Positions 8,176 to 16,876 of a DNA stretch of 64,000 nucleotides are shown piece after piece. The DNA is taken from contig DASXQT010000040.1 in the NCBI GenBank assembly GCA_036507005.1, positions 1 through 64,000 on the forward strand, read 5' to 3'. Source of the DNA: WS-2 sp036507005. GTDB lineage: Bacteria; Eisenbacteria; RBG-16-71-46. The stretch's first letter is position 1; each line of letters begins with the position of its first letter. The translations under genes were made by a program, and so were the position numbers. A model generated the notes under the pieces. That model made no database searches, was not told the DNA's origin, and saw nothing but the letters and a program-made list of their open reading frames with translations.

Positions 8176-9822
8176 TCAGAACGCGAACAGGCGGCACCCT
8201 TCGCGCTCCCCCAGCGGTCGCACCGGCAGCGTGCCCAGCACGCTGTCGGGCATCGCGCCGGGCTCGACCAGCAGGTACCGCAGCCGATAGCGCGCGGCGA
8301 GGCGCGCCACGCTGCCGGGATGGAACGTGTCGGGCATCACCACCGCCGGGAAGCCGGAGTAGTAGGCAATCTCCTCGGGCTTCGCCGCGAGCACCGCACC
8401 CGGTGCGACCGTCTCCTTCATCCAGTGGCCTACCCGCTCGCGCCGCGCGCGCTCCACCTCGAAATCCGGATACTGCGAGTTCGCCCAGATCGAAGGATAC
8501 GGCAGCATCTCCCAGTAGCCGGCGGCGAGCGAGGTCGCGAGCAGGAGGGGCGTGACGCGCTGCAGCCACCCGCCGGCGCGGGTGCGCGCGAGTGCGAGCC
8601 CGAGCCCGAGCCCGGCCAGCGCGAGCCCTGCTCCGAGCCCGAGCTTCGGCCACATTCCCCAGGCGCGCACGGCGCGGCTCCAGGCGCCGAGCGCCGCCAC
8701 GGTCGAGGGCGCGCCCCACAGGAAGAAGAGCATCGCCCAGGCGCCCGCCGCCAGCGCGCGGCGTTCGCGCCACGCGCCGCCCGTGAGCGCGGCGGCCGCC
8801 GGCGGCGCGAGCACGAAGGTGAGCGGGATGAAGTCGCGGTTCCACAGGTCCACCGGGATGGCGTGGAGGTAGAGGTAGGCACCGAGGAAGGTCAGGGTGA
8901 GCGTACGCTCGACCGCCGGCGTGCGGGCCGCGAACAGGCCGGCGAGCCCGAGGAAGAGCACGAGTGGATACCAGGACAGCAACAGCGTGCGGGCGATGAA
9001 TTCGAGCGGCAGGAGCGAGCGCACCGAGAGGTCGAGCCCGCGCACGACCGTCGGGGGCTCGGGGTCGCCGGGCACGTGGCCGAGGAAGTAGAGAAACTTG
9101 GCCGAGAGCGGAACGCCGGTTGCGATCCAGGTGCCCGCCACGAGCCCGGCCACCAGCGCGCTCGCGGCGAGGGCGTACGCGGGGAGCGCAGACCGCCGGC
9201 GCAGGCCCAGGGTCACCGCCACGGCGATTCCGAGAATGGGGAGGATCTCGTACTGGAAGAGGCCGGCGGCGACCGTGGCGAGCGCGAGCCTCAGGCCGGT
9301 GCTCCATGCGGGTGCCTCGCGCTCGATCTCGCGCCGGGCGAACCACAGGAAGCCCGGCGCCAGGACGCAGACCAGAGCCTCCTTCATCAACACTCCGCTG
9401 TAGTAGATCGCCCACGGCTCGAACGTGACGATCGCGGCCGCGGCCAGGGCGGCGATCGGGCCGTGCCGGCGCGCGAGCGCCCACACCACCACGATGGCGA
9501 GCACGCCGAAGACCACCGACGACTGCGCGGCGGCCGCGGGAGTCCCGCCGCCGAGCGCCATCGCGAGCGCGACCGGATAGGCGTAGAGCGGCTCGTAGTA
9601 GTCCTCGACGTGCGCGATGGTGCGGGGCCGCGAGAGGAAATGGTGGATGAAGTCCTGGCGCGGGATTCCGTCGCGCAGCACTCCGCGCCCCATGCCGAAG
9701 TAGATCGCGGGATCGCTGGGACCGAAGAAGCCGGGGATGCTCTGCACCACGTGCTCGCGCAGCGCCGCCCCCGCGAGCAGCACGGCGGCGAGCAGCACGC
9801 CGTGGAGCGGGCGCACCGTCAC
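8176..9822 (-). CDS. GT-C-fold polytopic membrane protein (putative lipid-linked glycosyltransferase)
   Basis: 548 aa with about ten membrane segments. The GTG start at 9822 gives MTVRPLHGVLLAAVLLAGAALREH and overlaps the glcF stop as GTGA, a standard coupled start. An N-terminal acidic loop region (GFFGPSDPAIYFGMG) after the first helix fits the ArnT/PMT/GT-C topology, where a catalytic Asp follows TM1. The C-terminal soluble tail (ERVGHWMKETV, AAKPEEIAYYSGFP) is typical of bacterial proteins annotated as glycosyltransferase family 39-like. Substrate unknown. Last gene of a minus-strand operon. Confidence 0.7.
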   Translation of the reverse strand: MTVRPLHGVLLAAVLLAGAALREHVVQSIPGFFGPSDPAIYFGMGRGVLRDGIPRQDFIHHFLSRPRTIAHVEDYYEPLYAYPVALAMALGGGTPAAAAQSSVVFGVLAIVVVWALARRHGPIAALAAAAIVTFEPWAIYYSGVLMKEALVCVLAPGFLWFARREIEREAPAWSTGLRLALATVAAGLFQYEILPILGIAVAVTLGLRRRSALPAYALAASALVAGLVAGTWIATGVPLSAKFLYFLGHVPGDPEPPTVVRGLDLSVRSLLPLEFIARTLLLSWYPLVLFLGLAGLFAARTPAVERTLTLTFLGAYLYLHAIPVDLWNRDFIPLTFVLAPPAAAALTGGAWRERRALAAGAWAMLFFLWGAPSTVAALGAWSRAVRAWGMWPKLGLGAGLALAGLGLGLALARTRAGGWLQRVTPLLLATSLAAGYWEMLPYPSIWANSQYPDFEVERARRERVGHWMKETVAPGAVLAAKPEEIAYYSGFPAVVMPDTFHPGSVARLAARYRLRYLLVEPGAMPDSVLGTLPVRPLGEREGCRLFAF

Positions 9823-11204
9823 CGCGGGTACGCCCGGCCGAGCACCTCCACCAGATGCACCATGCGGGCGCTCATCCCGCGCGCCCGGGCCCCGCGCGCC
9901 ATGTGGAGCAGGCAGCCGGGATTGGACGCCACCACCACCTCGGCCGCCGCCTGCCCGATCGAGTCGAGCTTGCCCGCGAGCTGCGCTTCCGCCATCTCCG
10001 GGTGCGTGAGGTTGTAGACGCCCGCGCTCCCGCAGCACCAGTCGGGGTTGGGAAGGTCGACGAGCTCGACGCCGGGGATGCCGCGCAGCAGCGCGCGCGG
10101 CTGGGCGCGCACGCCCTGGCCGTGCGCGAGGTGGCAGGGATCGTGGTAGCCGACGCGCAGCGGCCGCGCCGGGTCCGAGTCGGACGCGAGCCGCGTCGCG
10201 GGCGGCGGCAGCCCCACCTCGGCCAGCACCTCGGAGACGTCGCGCACCCGGCGCGCGAAGCCTTCCGCATCGCGCGCCGCCGCGTCGTCGTGCAGCAGGT
10301 GCCCGGATTCGCGCAGCGCGGCGCCGCAGCCCGCGGAGTCGGTGACGATGAAATCGCCGCGCTCGCGGGCGAAGGCGCGCAGGTTGCGGCGCGCGAGGCC
10401 GCGCGCCACGCGGCGCAGCCCGGCATGGGCGTGGAGCGCCCCGCAGCAAGTCTGGTCGTCGGGCACCGTCACCTGGCAGCCGGCGAGGACGAGCAGCCGC
10501 ACCGCTTCGTGGTTCACGCGCGGGAACATCACCTCCATCACGCAGCTTGTGAAGAACGCCACTCGCGCGCGCGGGGCGCCGGCGGGATGGAACACCAGCC
10601 CGTGCGGGCCGGGCTCCATGCGCGCCCCGCGCGGGAGCGATCCCGCGACGCGCTCGAGCGCGCGGGCGCCGCGGGAGAGCAGCGGAGGCGTCATGTCGTA
10701 GCCCTGGACCGCGAAGGCGGGCAGCATCCGCCGCACGAGCGGGTTCTTCATCAGCGCCGCGAGCGGCCCGCGCTGCCCGAGCCGGAGCAGGTCGGCCGCG
10801 AGGTGCATGCGGCCGCGCTCCGGGAAGAGCGTGCGGAGCGCCCATTCGCCCAGCCCGCGTAGCGGCGAGAAGCGCAGCGCGCGGCGGTTGAGCTGGCCGC
10901 GCGCGGCCTCCAGCATGCGCCCATAGGGAACGCCCGCCGGGCACACCGTCTCGCAGGCCCGGCAGTCGAGGCAGTTGTCGAGGTGCGTGACCAGCGGATC
11001 GCTCGGGGCGATCCGGCCCTCGGCGAGCCCGCGCATCAGGTAGATGCGCCCGCGCGGCGAGTCGGGCTCGATTCGGAGCACGCGGTAGGTGGGGCACGCG
11101 GTCAGGCAGAGCCCGCAGTGGATGCAGGTGTTGAGGTCGCGCCGGGTGGGTGGATCCTCGGCGTCGAACCACGGCTTCGGCTTCGCGGCGGGCGCCACGC
11201 TCAT
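9819..11204 (-). CDS. glcF: Glycolate oxidase iron-sulfur subunit
   Basis: 461 aa electron-transfer subunit of the GlcDEF glycolate (or D-lactate-type) dehydrogenase. Two 4Fe-4S motifs: CIHCGLCLTACPTYR (about residue 19) and CLDCRACETVCPAGVPYG. Two cysteine-rich CCG domains follow (FTSCVMEV...CCGALHAHAG, then DPCHLAHGQG...CCGSAGVYN). The ATG giving MSVAPAAKPKPWFD is preferred over one fifteen codons upstream because conserved sequence begins at WFDAEDPPTRRDLNTC. The FAD subunits GlcE and GlcD are encoded at 27.7-29.0 kb and 32.4-33.9 kb rather than next door. Confidence 0.9.
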   Translation of the reverse strand: MSVAPAAKPKPWFDAEDPPTRRDLNTCIHCGLCLTACPTYRVLRIEPDSPRGRIYLMRGLAEGRIAPSDPLVTHLDNCLDCRACETVCPAGVPYGRMLEAARGQLNRRALRFSPLRGLGEWALRTLFPERGRMHLAADLLRLGQRGPLAALMKNPLVRRMLPAFAVQGYDMTPPLLSRGARALERVAGSLPRGARMEPGPHGLVFHPAGAPRARVAFFTSCVMEVMFPRVNHEAVRLLVLAGCQVTVPDDQTCCGALHAHAGLRRVARGLARRNLRAFARERGDFIVTDSAGCGAALRESGHLLHDDAAARDAEGFARRVRDVSEVLAEVGLPPPATRLASDSDPARPLRVGYHDPCHLAHGQGVRAQPRALLRGIPGVELVDLPNPDWCCGSAGVYNLTHPEMAEAQLAGKLDSIGQAAAEVVVASNPGCLLHMARGARARGMSARMVHLVEVLGRAYPR

Positions 11205-11277
11205 GCGGCGGAGGATAGCATCCGGCGCCCGCGGGCTGCGGCGCGCCACCCGGCTCCGGCGTGCGCCGCGCGCAGCC

Positions 11278-11664
11278 TCACCGCTTCGGCTTCGGGCGCG
11301 CCTCCTCCTCCTCGGTCTCGATGTGGAAGACGTGGAGCGCGCGGTGGAGGGCGGGAGCCAGCAGGACGCCCACGCTGGTCAGGAGCGTGACGCCGCTGTA
11401 GAGCGCGTAGATCGAGGCGAAGATCTTTCCGCCGCGGGTCTTGAGCTCGGTCGCGGGACCCATGCCGCCCAGGATCATCGAGGCGTTGTAGAGGCAGTCC
11501 ACCCAGTCCTCGATGCCGCCGAACCAGTGGTAGCCGAGCACGCCGATCACGAGCGAGAGCACGATGACGCCGGCGGCGACCAGCGAGGCCCGGAAGAGCC
11601 GCCGATGGTAGCGCTCGGGCGAGGCGAGCGGCTCGTGCTTGCGCTCCAATCTCATCATGCGCAT
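11278..11664 (-). CDS. Small membrane protein, two or three helices
   Basis: 128 aa, unrecognised family. TM1 covers about residues 25-46 (LFRASLVAAGVIVLSLVIGV), a short re-entrant-like stretch LYNASMILGGMGP follows, and TM2 covers about 84-107 (FASIYALYSGVTLLTSVGVL). The C-terminal tail is highly charged (HIETEEEEARPKPKR). The TM-loop-TM arrangement recalls two-helix ion-channel proteins, but no canonical selectivity filter (TVGYG-like) is present, so I make no functional call. Its ATG lies 4 bp after the stop of the upstream oxidoreductase gene, implying coupled translation. Confidence 0.65.
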   Translation of the reverse strand: MRMMRLERKHEPLASPERYHRRLFRASLVAAGVIVLSLVIGVLGYHWFGGIEDWVDCLYNASMILGGMGPATELKTRGGKIFASIYALYSGVTLLTSVGVLLAPALHRALHVFHIETEEEEARPKPKR

Positions 11665-11668
11665 CGGA

Positions 11669-12694
11669 TCATGGTACCAGCACGATCTTGCCGAAGTGCC
11701 GGCGCGCCTCGATGCGGCGGTGGGCCTCGGCGGCCTCGGCGAGCGGCATCACGGAATCGACGACGGGCTCGAGCCTGCCGTCGCGCACGAAGCGCAGCAC
11801 CTCGTGCATCTCGGCGCGCCGGCCCATCCACGAGCCCAGCAGCGTGAGATGGCGGCCGAACAGCAGGTTGAGGTCGATCTGCGGGCGGTGTCCGGCGGTG
11901 GCGCCGCAGGTCACGAGCCGGCCGTTGCGCGCGAGCGCAGCCACCGCCTGCTCGAACATGGGGTCGCCCACGTGCTCGACGGCCACCTCGACCCCCTTCT
12001 TCCCGGTGAGGGCGCGGACCGCGGCGGAGAAGTCGGCGCGCGAGTGGTCCACCACCTCGTGCGCCCCGAGTGCGCGCGCGCGCGCGAGCTTCTCCGGCCC
12101 GGCGGTGGCGATCACCCGCGCCCCGAGGAGCCGCGCGACCTGGATCGCGGCACTCCCCACGCCGCCGCCCGCGCCGATCACGAGGCAGTCCTCGCCGGGC
12201 CGGAGCCGCGCGCGGGTGACCAGCATGTGCCAGGCGGTGAGGAACACGAGCGGCACCGCCGCGGCCTCCTCCCACTTCAGATTCCCGGGGTAGGGGAGGC
12301 AGTTCACGCCCGGGACCGCGACCTTCTCCGCGTAGCCGCCGTTCCTGCGGCGGCCGAGCACGTCGTACTGGCGGCACAGGTTGTCGTCTCCGTTGGCGCA
12401 CGCCGCGCACGTTCCGCACGAGAGCGTGGGGAGCACGAGCACCTTGTCGCCCGGCTTCACGTGGCGCACCGCCTCGCCCGTGGCGGCGATCACGCCCACC
12501 ACGTCGCTCCCGAGGATGTGCGGCATCTCGGGATCGAGCCCGGGCAGGCCCTGGCGGACGAACAGGTCGAGATGGTTGATGCCGCAGGCCCGCACCTCGA
12601 CCAGCGCCTCGTCGGGCCGGATCGCGGGATCGGGGAGGTCGCGGAGCGCGAGCACCTCGGGCCCGCCGAAGCGGTCGAACGCCACCGCCTTCAT
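11669..12694 (-). CDS. Zinc-binding medium-chain dehydrogenase/quinone oxidoreductase
   Basis: 341 aa MDR-superfamily enzyme. N-terminal GroES-like domain with the catalytic-zinc region GINHLDLFVRQG and GSDVVGVIAATG. Structural-zinc cysteines lie in SCGTCAACANGDDNLCRQY (about 96-114). The Rossmann nucleotide site GAGGGVGSAAIQVARLLGARV follows, and the ending is RHFGKIVLVP. Retention of the four-Cys lobe makes it more alcohol-dehydrogenase-like than zeta-crystallin. Substrate cannot be told from sequence. Located between the SbnI-like gene and the small membrane protein, apparently in one transcript. Confidence 0.85.
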   Translation of the reverse strand: MKAVAFDRFGGPEVLALRDLPDPAIRPDEALVEVRACGINHLDLFVRQGLPGLDPEMPHILGSDVVGVIAATGEAVRHVKPGDKVLVLPTLSCGTCAACANGDDNLCRQYDVLGRRRNGGYAEKVAVPGVNCLPYPGNLKWEEAAAVPLVFLTAWHMLVTRARLRPGEDCLVIGAGGGVGSAAIQVARLLGARVIATAGPEKLARARALGAHEVVDHSRADFSAAVRALTGKKGVEVAVEHVGDPMFEQAVAALARNGRLVTCGATAGHRPQIDLNLLFGRHLTLLGSWMGRRAEMHEVLRFVRDGRLEPVVDSVMPLAEAAEAHRRIEARRHFGKIVLVP

Positions 12695-12731
12695 CCCGCC
12701 CGCCCCCTGCGGGCGCCACGCGCGCCCGCGC

Positions 12732-13595
12732 TCATTCGTCGAACAGCACGGTGGGCTCCTCGTAGAAGCGCACCCGCCTCTTCGCCAGCTTCTCGAGCAG
12801 CCACTCCTCGAGCCAGCGATTCTTCTCCTCGAGGCCCGCGGCGCGGTCGGCGAGCCGGTCGAGCGGCACGTCCACCCGGAGCGCGCGCCAGCGGATCACG
12901 TGGCGCGTGATCCCGGCCGGCAGCCGCTCGCCGCCCGCGGCCAGCTCGATCACCTCGGCCGGCTCGAAGTGCGGGAAGACGACCAGCGCCTCGACCTCGG
13001 GATGGCGCTCGCGCGCGGCCGCGAGCGACTCGCTGGTCACGCGGAACAGACCCTTGCTCGCGCGGTAGGTGTCCACCACCGAGTTGAGCAGGGTGTTCCG
13101 CTCGCGCAGGTCGTGGCTGCCGCGCAGCGTGCAGGCCGTGCCGTCGGCGAACGCCACGTAGGCCAGGATCTCGCGCCGCGCGAGCAGCGCGCTGGCGTGG
13201 AGCAGCGGCTCGCAGCGGCACTCGATCGCGGGCACGGCGGAGAGCGCCTTCTCGAAGCGCGCGCGCGGGATGCCGCCGATCGCGTGGCACCAGGTGGTGA
13301 GCCGCACCGGCGGATCGGTGTAGGGCACGATCTGGACCACCACGTGCGGGAGCCCGGCGGCGCGCGCCGCGTGCGAGCGGTTGGCGCCGTCGAGCACCAC
13401 GTGGCGCAGCGCATCCCCCTCGGCGCCCGGGAGCGGGGCGACCACCGGCGGGTTGCGCAGCAGGGCCTGCTCGCGGATGCGCCGCACCAGGGGCTCGAGC
13501 CGCGCCGGGTCGTGCTGCTCGTGCGGCACCAGCGAGTCCACCGCGACGAATCGCAGCTCGGGGAGCGCGCGCTCGCTCGCGCGGTGCGTAGGCAT
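12732..13595 (-). CDS. ParB/sulfiredoxin-fold protein of the SbnI/SerK type
   Basis: 287 aa. The N-terminal half has the ParB/Srx fold signature: VAVDSLVPHEQHDPARLEPLVRRI, then VVLDGANRSHAARAAG (the DGxNR nucleotide/substrate loop) and VQIVPYTDPPVRLTTWCHAI. This pattern matches free-serine kinases SerK and the staphyloferrin-B regulator/serine kinase SbnI rather than chromosomal ParB, since the DNA-binding helix-turn-helix is missing. The C-terminal half (RGSHDLRERNTLLNSVVDTY, VFPHFEPAEVIELA) also follows SbnI. A free L-serine kinase supplying O-phosphoserine is a reasonable hypothesis; no siderophore genes are nearby. First gene of a five-gene minus-strand run. Confidence 0.6.
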   Translation of the reverse strand: MPTHRASERALPELRFVAVDSLVPHEQHDPARLEPLVRRIREQALLRNPPVVAPLPGAEGDALRHVVLDGANRSHAARAAGLPHVVVQIVPYTDPPVRLTTWCHAIGGIPRARFEKALSAVPAIECRCEPLLHASALLARREILAYVAFADGTACTLRGSHDLRERNTLLNSVVDTYRASKGLFRVTSESLAAARERHPEVEALVVFPHFEPAEVIELAAGGERLPAGITRHVIRWRALRVDVPLDRLADRAAGLEEKNRWLEEWLLEKLAKRRVRFYEEPTVLFDE

Positions 13596-13668
13596 GGCGC
13601 GGGGAATCTACGCGGGGCCTCGCGGCGCGACAAACGGCGGAGGCGCGCCGGGCGCCGTTGCGCCGCGC

Positions 13669-13943
13669 TCAGCGCCTCGCCGGCGCCGTGGCACCCCGGC
13701 CGCGCGTCTGGTACGCCTCGGCGAGCGCGCGCATCAGCTCCTCGCGGCGGTCGTGGAGACGCCTGCGCTTGCGAGGCGCGTGGCGCGCGAGCGCGTAGGC
13801 GGTGACGAGCGGGAGCGCGATCGTGGTGTCGCAGTAGCAGATCACGGTGTCGGGGAGCTGGTCGGAGTCGATCTTGCCCCAGCTCACCGCCTCGCTCGGC
13901 GTGGCCGCCGAGAGCCCGCCGGTGTCGGGCCGGGCGTCGGTGA
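13669..13943 (-). pseudogene. Duplicated 3' fragment of the deoxyhypusine-synthase-family gene
   Basis: Encodes only the last about 90 residues of the DHS-family protein whose intact copy is at 15662-16789, including the catalytic-lysine segment EAVSWGKI. The similarity runs without indels for 275 bp (counterpart 15662-15936; I count about 18 differences) and stops abruptly at 13943, where the intact gene continues. An ATG or GTG within it could still be translated (72 aa from 13887), but it lacks the NAD-binding part and should be inactive. Confidence 0.85.
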
Positions 13944-13971
13944 CGCGACCCGCGCACCCACTTCACTCGAA

Positions 13972-15534
13972 CTACGGCCCCCGAGACCCGCACGGACCGC
14001 CGCACCATCGATAGAGCACCAGGGAGTCGAACCGGATCTCCTCCTGGTATTCGGGGGCGATCGTGGCCCGCATGTCACGCTCGATGACGCCGTCTCCGTC
14101 CTGGATCGTAATATACGCCGGCCTGCCGTTCATCACCCGCCGGATCTCGGCCCCGCGGTCGATCCCGGCATACGCCGCCCCGAAGTCGTCGAACAGGTGC
14201 TTCGGGAAGACGTAGCGGGTGGGCGGCGTCACGCGGGTCAGCATGTAGAGGACGGGCTGATCGTTCACGACGAACACGGTCTCGCCGGGGCGGAGTCGCG
14301 AACGAAGATGGGCGGCCGCCCGCTCGTACATGTTCGCGTTCCCATTTTCGAAATCACGCAGCCAGGGGACGTAGGCGCTGTCCGAGATGCGCATGATCGC
14401 CAACGCGCAGGGCAGCGCCACGGCCGCGCCGAGCCGCATCCGGGATCCTTCGAGCAGGCCCAGCCGGGCAACCGCGAGGCCGAACAGCAGACAACAGACG
14501 GGGATGAGCGCGACGAAGCTGTGCGTATAGAAGCGCAGCGTCGCGGAGATCCCTACCAGGGCGGCGACCGACCATGCCCCGAGGAAGTACGCGAGCCCCC
14601 TCGGACTGCGTTCCTCCGCTCCGGCCGGCGGCGGAAGGATCGCCGACAGCGCGGCAACGAGGAGGATCGGCAGCACCCACCAGAGCCAGGTTCCCGCCCC
14701 GGCCGCGAGGTCGGCGGCGATCCTCGCCCAGAGCTGGCTCGAGCGCTCGTGGGTCTCGAACAGCCTGAGATTGGCCCCGAAGTTTGCATGCACGTACTCC
14801 GACCATGCGCCGTGGGCGGCGAAGTAGGCGCCCGCGAGCGCGCTCGGCGCCAGGAAGCCCGCGCCCAGGGTCGGTAAGGCAGAGAGCCTGGCGGCCGGAG
14901 CCCCGCCCAGCGGCCGGAACCGCCCCGCGACGAAATATGCCAGGACGAACAACGCGGACTCGGCCGCGGCGACGAACTTGAACTGGAATGCAATTCCGAA
15001 CGCCAGACCGGCGAGACCGAGCATCGCCGCGCGTCGGGCGCCGGATCGTGGCCGCGACCAGAGATCGATGAGGACGAGAAGGCCGGCCAGGTCCGCGGGC
15101 ACGAAAAAGATCTCGGTGTTGGTCGCGAGGCCCCCCGGCATGAGCGAGAAGATGGAATAGGAGATCGCGACGACCGCCCCACCGCGGCGGCTGCCGAGGA
15201 GCCGGGCGCCGATGAGATAGAGAAGGACGCTGCTCGCGAAGGTGGCGAGAACCGCCAGCATGCGCAGGGCGAAGATGTTCGAGCCCAAGGCGGCGAACCC
15301 CGCGGCCAGCGCCGCGAAGATCCCGACCGGCTTGCGGTCCCATACCCCGACGTACGGGAGATGGCCCTGCAGCCATTGGTCGGCGACGATGAAATACAGC
15401 GTCTCGTCCCAGTCGAGGACGCTGCGCAGGAATGTCGGGGCGCGCAGGAGCAGGCACCAGCCGAACAGCGCGAGCACCAGGGCCGGCCCACGCCAGGGAA
15501 TTCGGCGCGCGGGCCGGCGCGCGCTGCGGCTCAC
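13972..15534 (-). CDS. GT-C/GT39-like membrane glycosyltransferase
   Basis: 520 aa polytopic protein with about eleven hydrophobic segments. After TM1 (ALVLALFGWCLLLRAP) comes LRSVLDWDETLYFIVADQ, a DxDE-type loop characteristic of ArnT/PMT-like enzymes, then VWDRKPVGIFAALAA, also family-typical. The soluble C-terminus (DPxLYxLTxxxPPTRYVFP-like: QPVLYMLTRVTPPTRYVFP) is found in bacterial GT39-like proteins. By eye the gene is less GC-rich than its neighbours. It lies precisely between the two copies of the DHS 3' end, which suggests it arrived together with the duplicate. Confidence 0.75.
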   Translation of the reverse strand: MSRSARRPARRIPWRGPALVLALFGWCLLLRAPTFLRSVLDWDETLYFIVADQWLQGHLPYVGVWDRKPVGIFAALAAGFAALGSNIFALRMLAVLATFASSVLLYLIGARLLGSRRGGAVVAISYSIFSLMPGGLATNTEIFFVPADLAGLLVLIDLWSRPRSGARRAAMLGLAGLAFGIAFQFKFVAAAESALFVLAYFVAGRFRPLGGAPAARLSALPTLGAGFLAPSALAGAYFAAHGAWSEYVHANFGANLRLFETHERSSQLWARIAADLAAGAGTWLWWVLPILLVAALSAILPPPAGAEERSPRGLAYFLGAWSVAALVGISATLRFYTHSFVALIPVCCLLFGLAVARLGLLEGSRMRLGAAVALPCALAIMRISDSAYVPWLRDFENGNANMYERAAAHLRSRLRPGETVFVVNDQPVLYMLTRVTPPTRYVFPKHLFDDFGAAYAGIDRGAEIRRVMNGRPAYITIQDGDGVIERDMRATIAPEYQEEIRFDSLVLYRWCGGPCGSRGP

Positions 15535-15661
15535 ACCATGCCCTCACGGGCAGCGGGGAGGAGCGGGCGACGAGCGCGGCGTGCACGCGGGGAACGGGCG
15601 GCCATCGATTCAACCCTCCTCGAAGCCGGATTCTGGGACCGCCGCGGGCCCCGCTCGGCGC

Positions 15662-15936
15662 TCAGCCTTTGGCCGGCGCCGTGGCGCCCCGGCCGCGCGT
15701 CTGGTACGCCTCGGTGAGCGCGCGCATCAGCTCCTCGCGGCGGTCGTAGAGGCGCTTGCGCTTGCGCGGCGCGTGGCGCGCGAGCGCATAGGCGGTGACG
15801 AGCGGAAGCGCGATCGTGGTGTCGCAGTAGCAGATCACGGTGTCGGGGAGCTGGTCGGGGTCGATCTTGCCCCAGCTCACCGCCTCGTTCGGTGTCGCGC
15901 CCGAGAGCCCGCCGGTGTCGGGCCGGGCGTCGGTGA
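15662..15936. repeat. Direct repeat partner of 13669-13943
   Basis: This 3' portion of the DHS-family gene is repeated in direct orientation at 13669-13943 with no gaps and about 93 percent identity by hand count. The two copies bracket the GT-C gene at 13972-15534. Confidence 0.85.
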
Positions 15937-16789
15937 TGGCGAAGAAGAAGTCGTGGCCCTTCTCTTCGATCCCCAGCACCTCCTGGATCTGGGGCTCGGT
16001 CTGGAGCACGAAGTTCTTGGGGCTCCCGCCGCCCAGGATCCACACGCCGCTCCTTCCGCCGCCCGATTTCGCGGCCCACACGATCGCCGCGGTCTCGTTC
16101 ACGTCGGCGCTCACGTCGAGCTGGAGCCGGTTGCCCTCGAGCGCCAGCGCCGCGACGTTCATGCCGATCGAGGAGTCGCCGGGCGAGGAGGTGTAGATCG
16201 GCACGCCCAGCTCGAACGCCGCGGCGAGCAGCGAGCGGCGCCGCGAGCCCAGCGCCTCCTCGCGGGCGCGCACGTACTTGCCGCACAGGTGGTGGAACTC
16301 GGCGGTGCCCATCGCGCGCTGGAACTCGGGGCCGGCGATCACCTTGCGGAAGAAGGCGTCGGTGTCGAGCAGCACGCGGTAGTCGAAGAACACGTCGTAG
16401 ATCCGCACCACGCCCTGCTCGCGCAGCTCGACGTCGTCGGCCTGGAAGGTGCCGCGGTGCATGGTGAGCCCGAGCCCGAAATGGGCGTCGTGGTAGAGGT
16501 TCGCGCCGGTCGAGACGATCCAGTCCACGAACCCGGCCTCGAGCAGCGGGATCACGGCGCTCATGCCGAGCCCGGCGGGCGTGAGCGCGCCGGTCATCGA
16601 GAGCCCGACCGTGACGTCGGGCTCGAGCATGCGCTCGACCAGGAGCCGCGCGCCCTCGCGCAGCCGCGCGGCGTTGTAGGCGAGGAACGCGCTCTCGATC
16701 AGGTCGGCCGCGCTCTCCTTGCCGGTGATGGCGGGCGGCTCGATGCGCGGGCCGGTGATGTGGGGATTCCGCTCGCGGGGCGAATCCAT
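15662..16789 (-). CDS. Deoxyhypusine synthase family protein
   Basis: 375 aa, full length for the family. Motifs: GLSMTGALTPAGLGMSAVIPLLEAG, DWIVSTGANLYHDAHFG (NAD site), GDSSIGMN, NETAAIVW, GGGSPKNF, and EAVSWGKI containing the lysine that forms the imine intermediate (about residue 308). Eukaryotic and archaeal DHS transfers aminobutyl from spermidine to eIF5A. Bacteria lack that substrate, and bacterial homologues include homospermidine-synthase-like and agmatine-utilising enzymes. A polyamine-related transferase is therefore the likeliest role; the acceptor is not known. Followed downstream by a GT-C gene and then a duplicate of its own 3' end. Confidence 0.9.
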   Translation of the reverse strand: MDSPRERNPHITGPRIEPPAITGKESAADLIESAFLAYNAARLREGARLLVERMLEPDVTVGLSMTGALTPAGLGMSAVIPLLEAGFVDWIVSTGANLYHDAHFGLGLTMHRGTFQADDVELREQGVVRIYDVFFDYRVLLDTDAFFRKVIAGPEFQRAMGTAEFHHLCGKYVRAREEALGSRRRSLLAAAFELGVPIYTSSPGDSSIGMNVAALALEGNRLQLDVSADVNETAAIVWAAKSGGGRSGVWILGGGSPKNFVLQTEPQIQEVLGIEEKGHDFFFAITDARPDTGGLSGATPNEAVSWGKIDPDQLPDTVICYCDTTIALPLVTAYALARHAPRKRKRLYDRREELMRALTEAYQTRGRGATAPAKG

Positions 16790-16813
16790 GAAGGTCTCCG
16801 GGGTGGAAGGCTC

Positions 16814-16842
16814 GGGCGCGCCGTCTCGCCGACGGCGCGCCC
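16814..16842 (-). terminator. 12-bp perfect hairpin between the histone-like and DHS genes
   Basis: GGGCGCGCCGTC (16814-16825) and GACGGCGCGCCC (16831-16842) are exact inverted repeats around a 5-nt loop. It lies 35 bp beyond the stop of the lysine-rich gene and 25 bp before the DHS start, so it should separate the two transcripts. Confidence 0.55.
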
Positions 16843-16876
16843 GTTTGCGGCGCGGTTCAGCCGGGAAGCAGGCTCG

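Noticed and set aside
12732..13595. Chromosome-partitioning ParB
   Set aside because: There is no ParA neighbour, no helix-turn-helix after the N-terminal domain, and the DGANR/TTWCHAI pattern fits the SerK/SbnI branch.
13669..13887. A real small gene encoding 72 residues
   Set aside because: It is nearly identical to the C-terminus of the intact DHS-family gene and lacks the rest of the fold, so a truncated duplicate is the better explanation.
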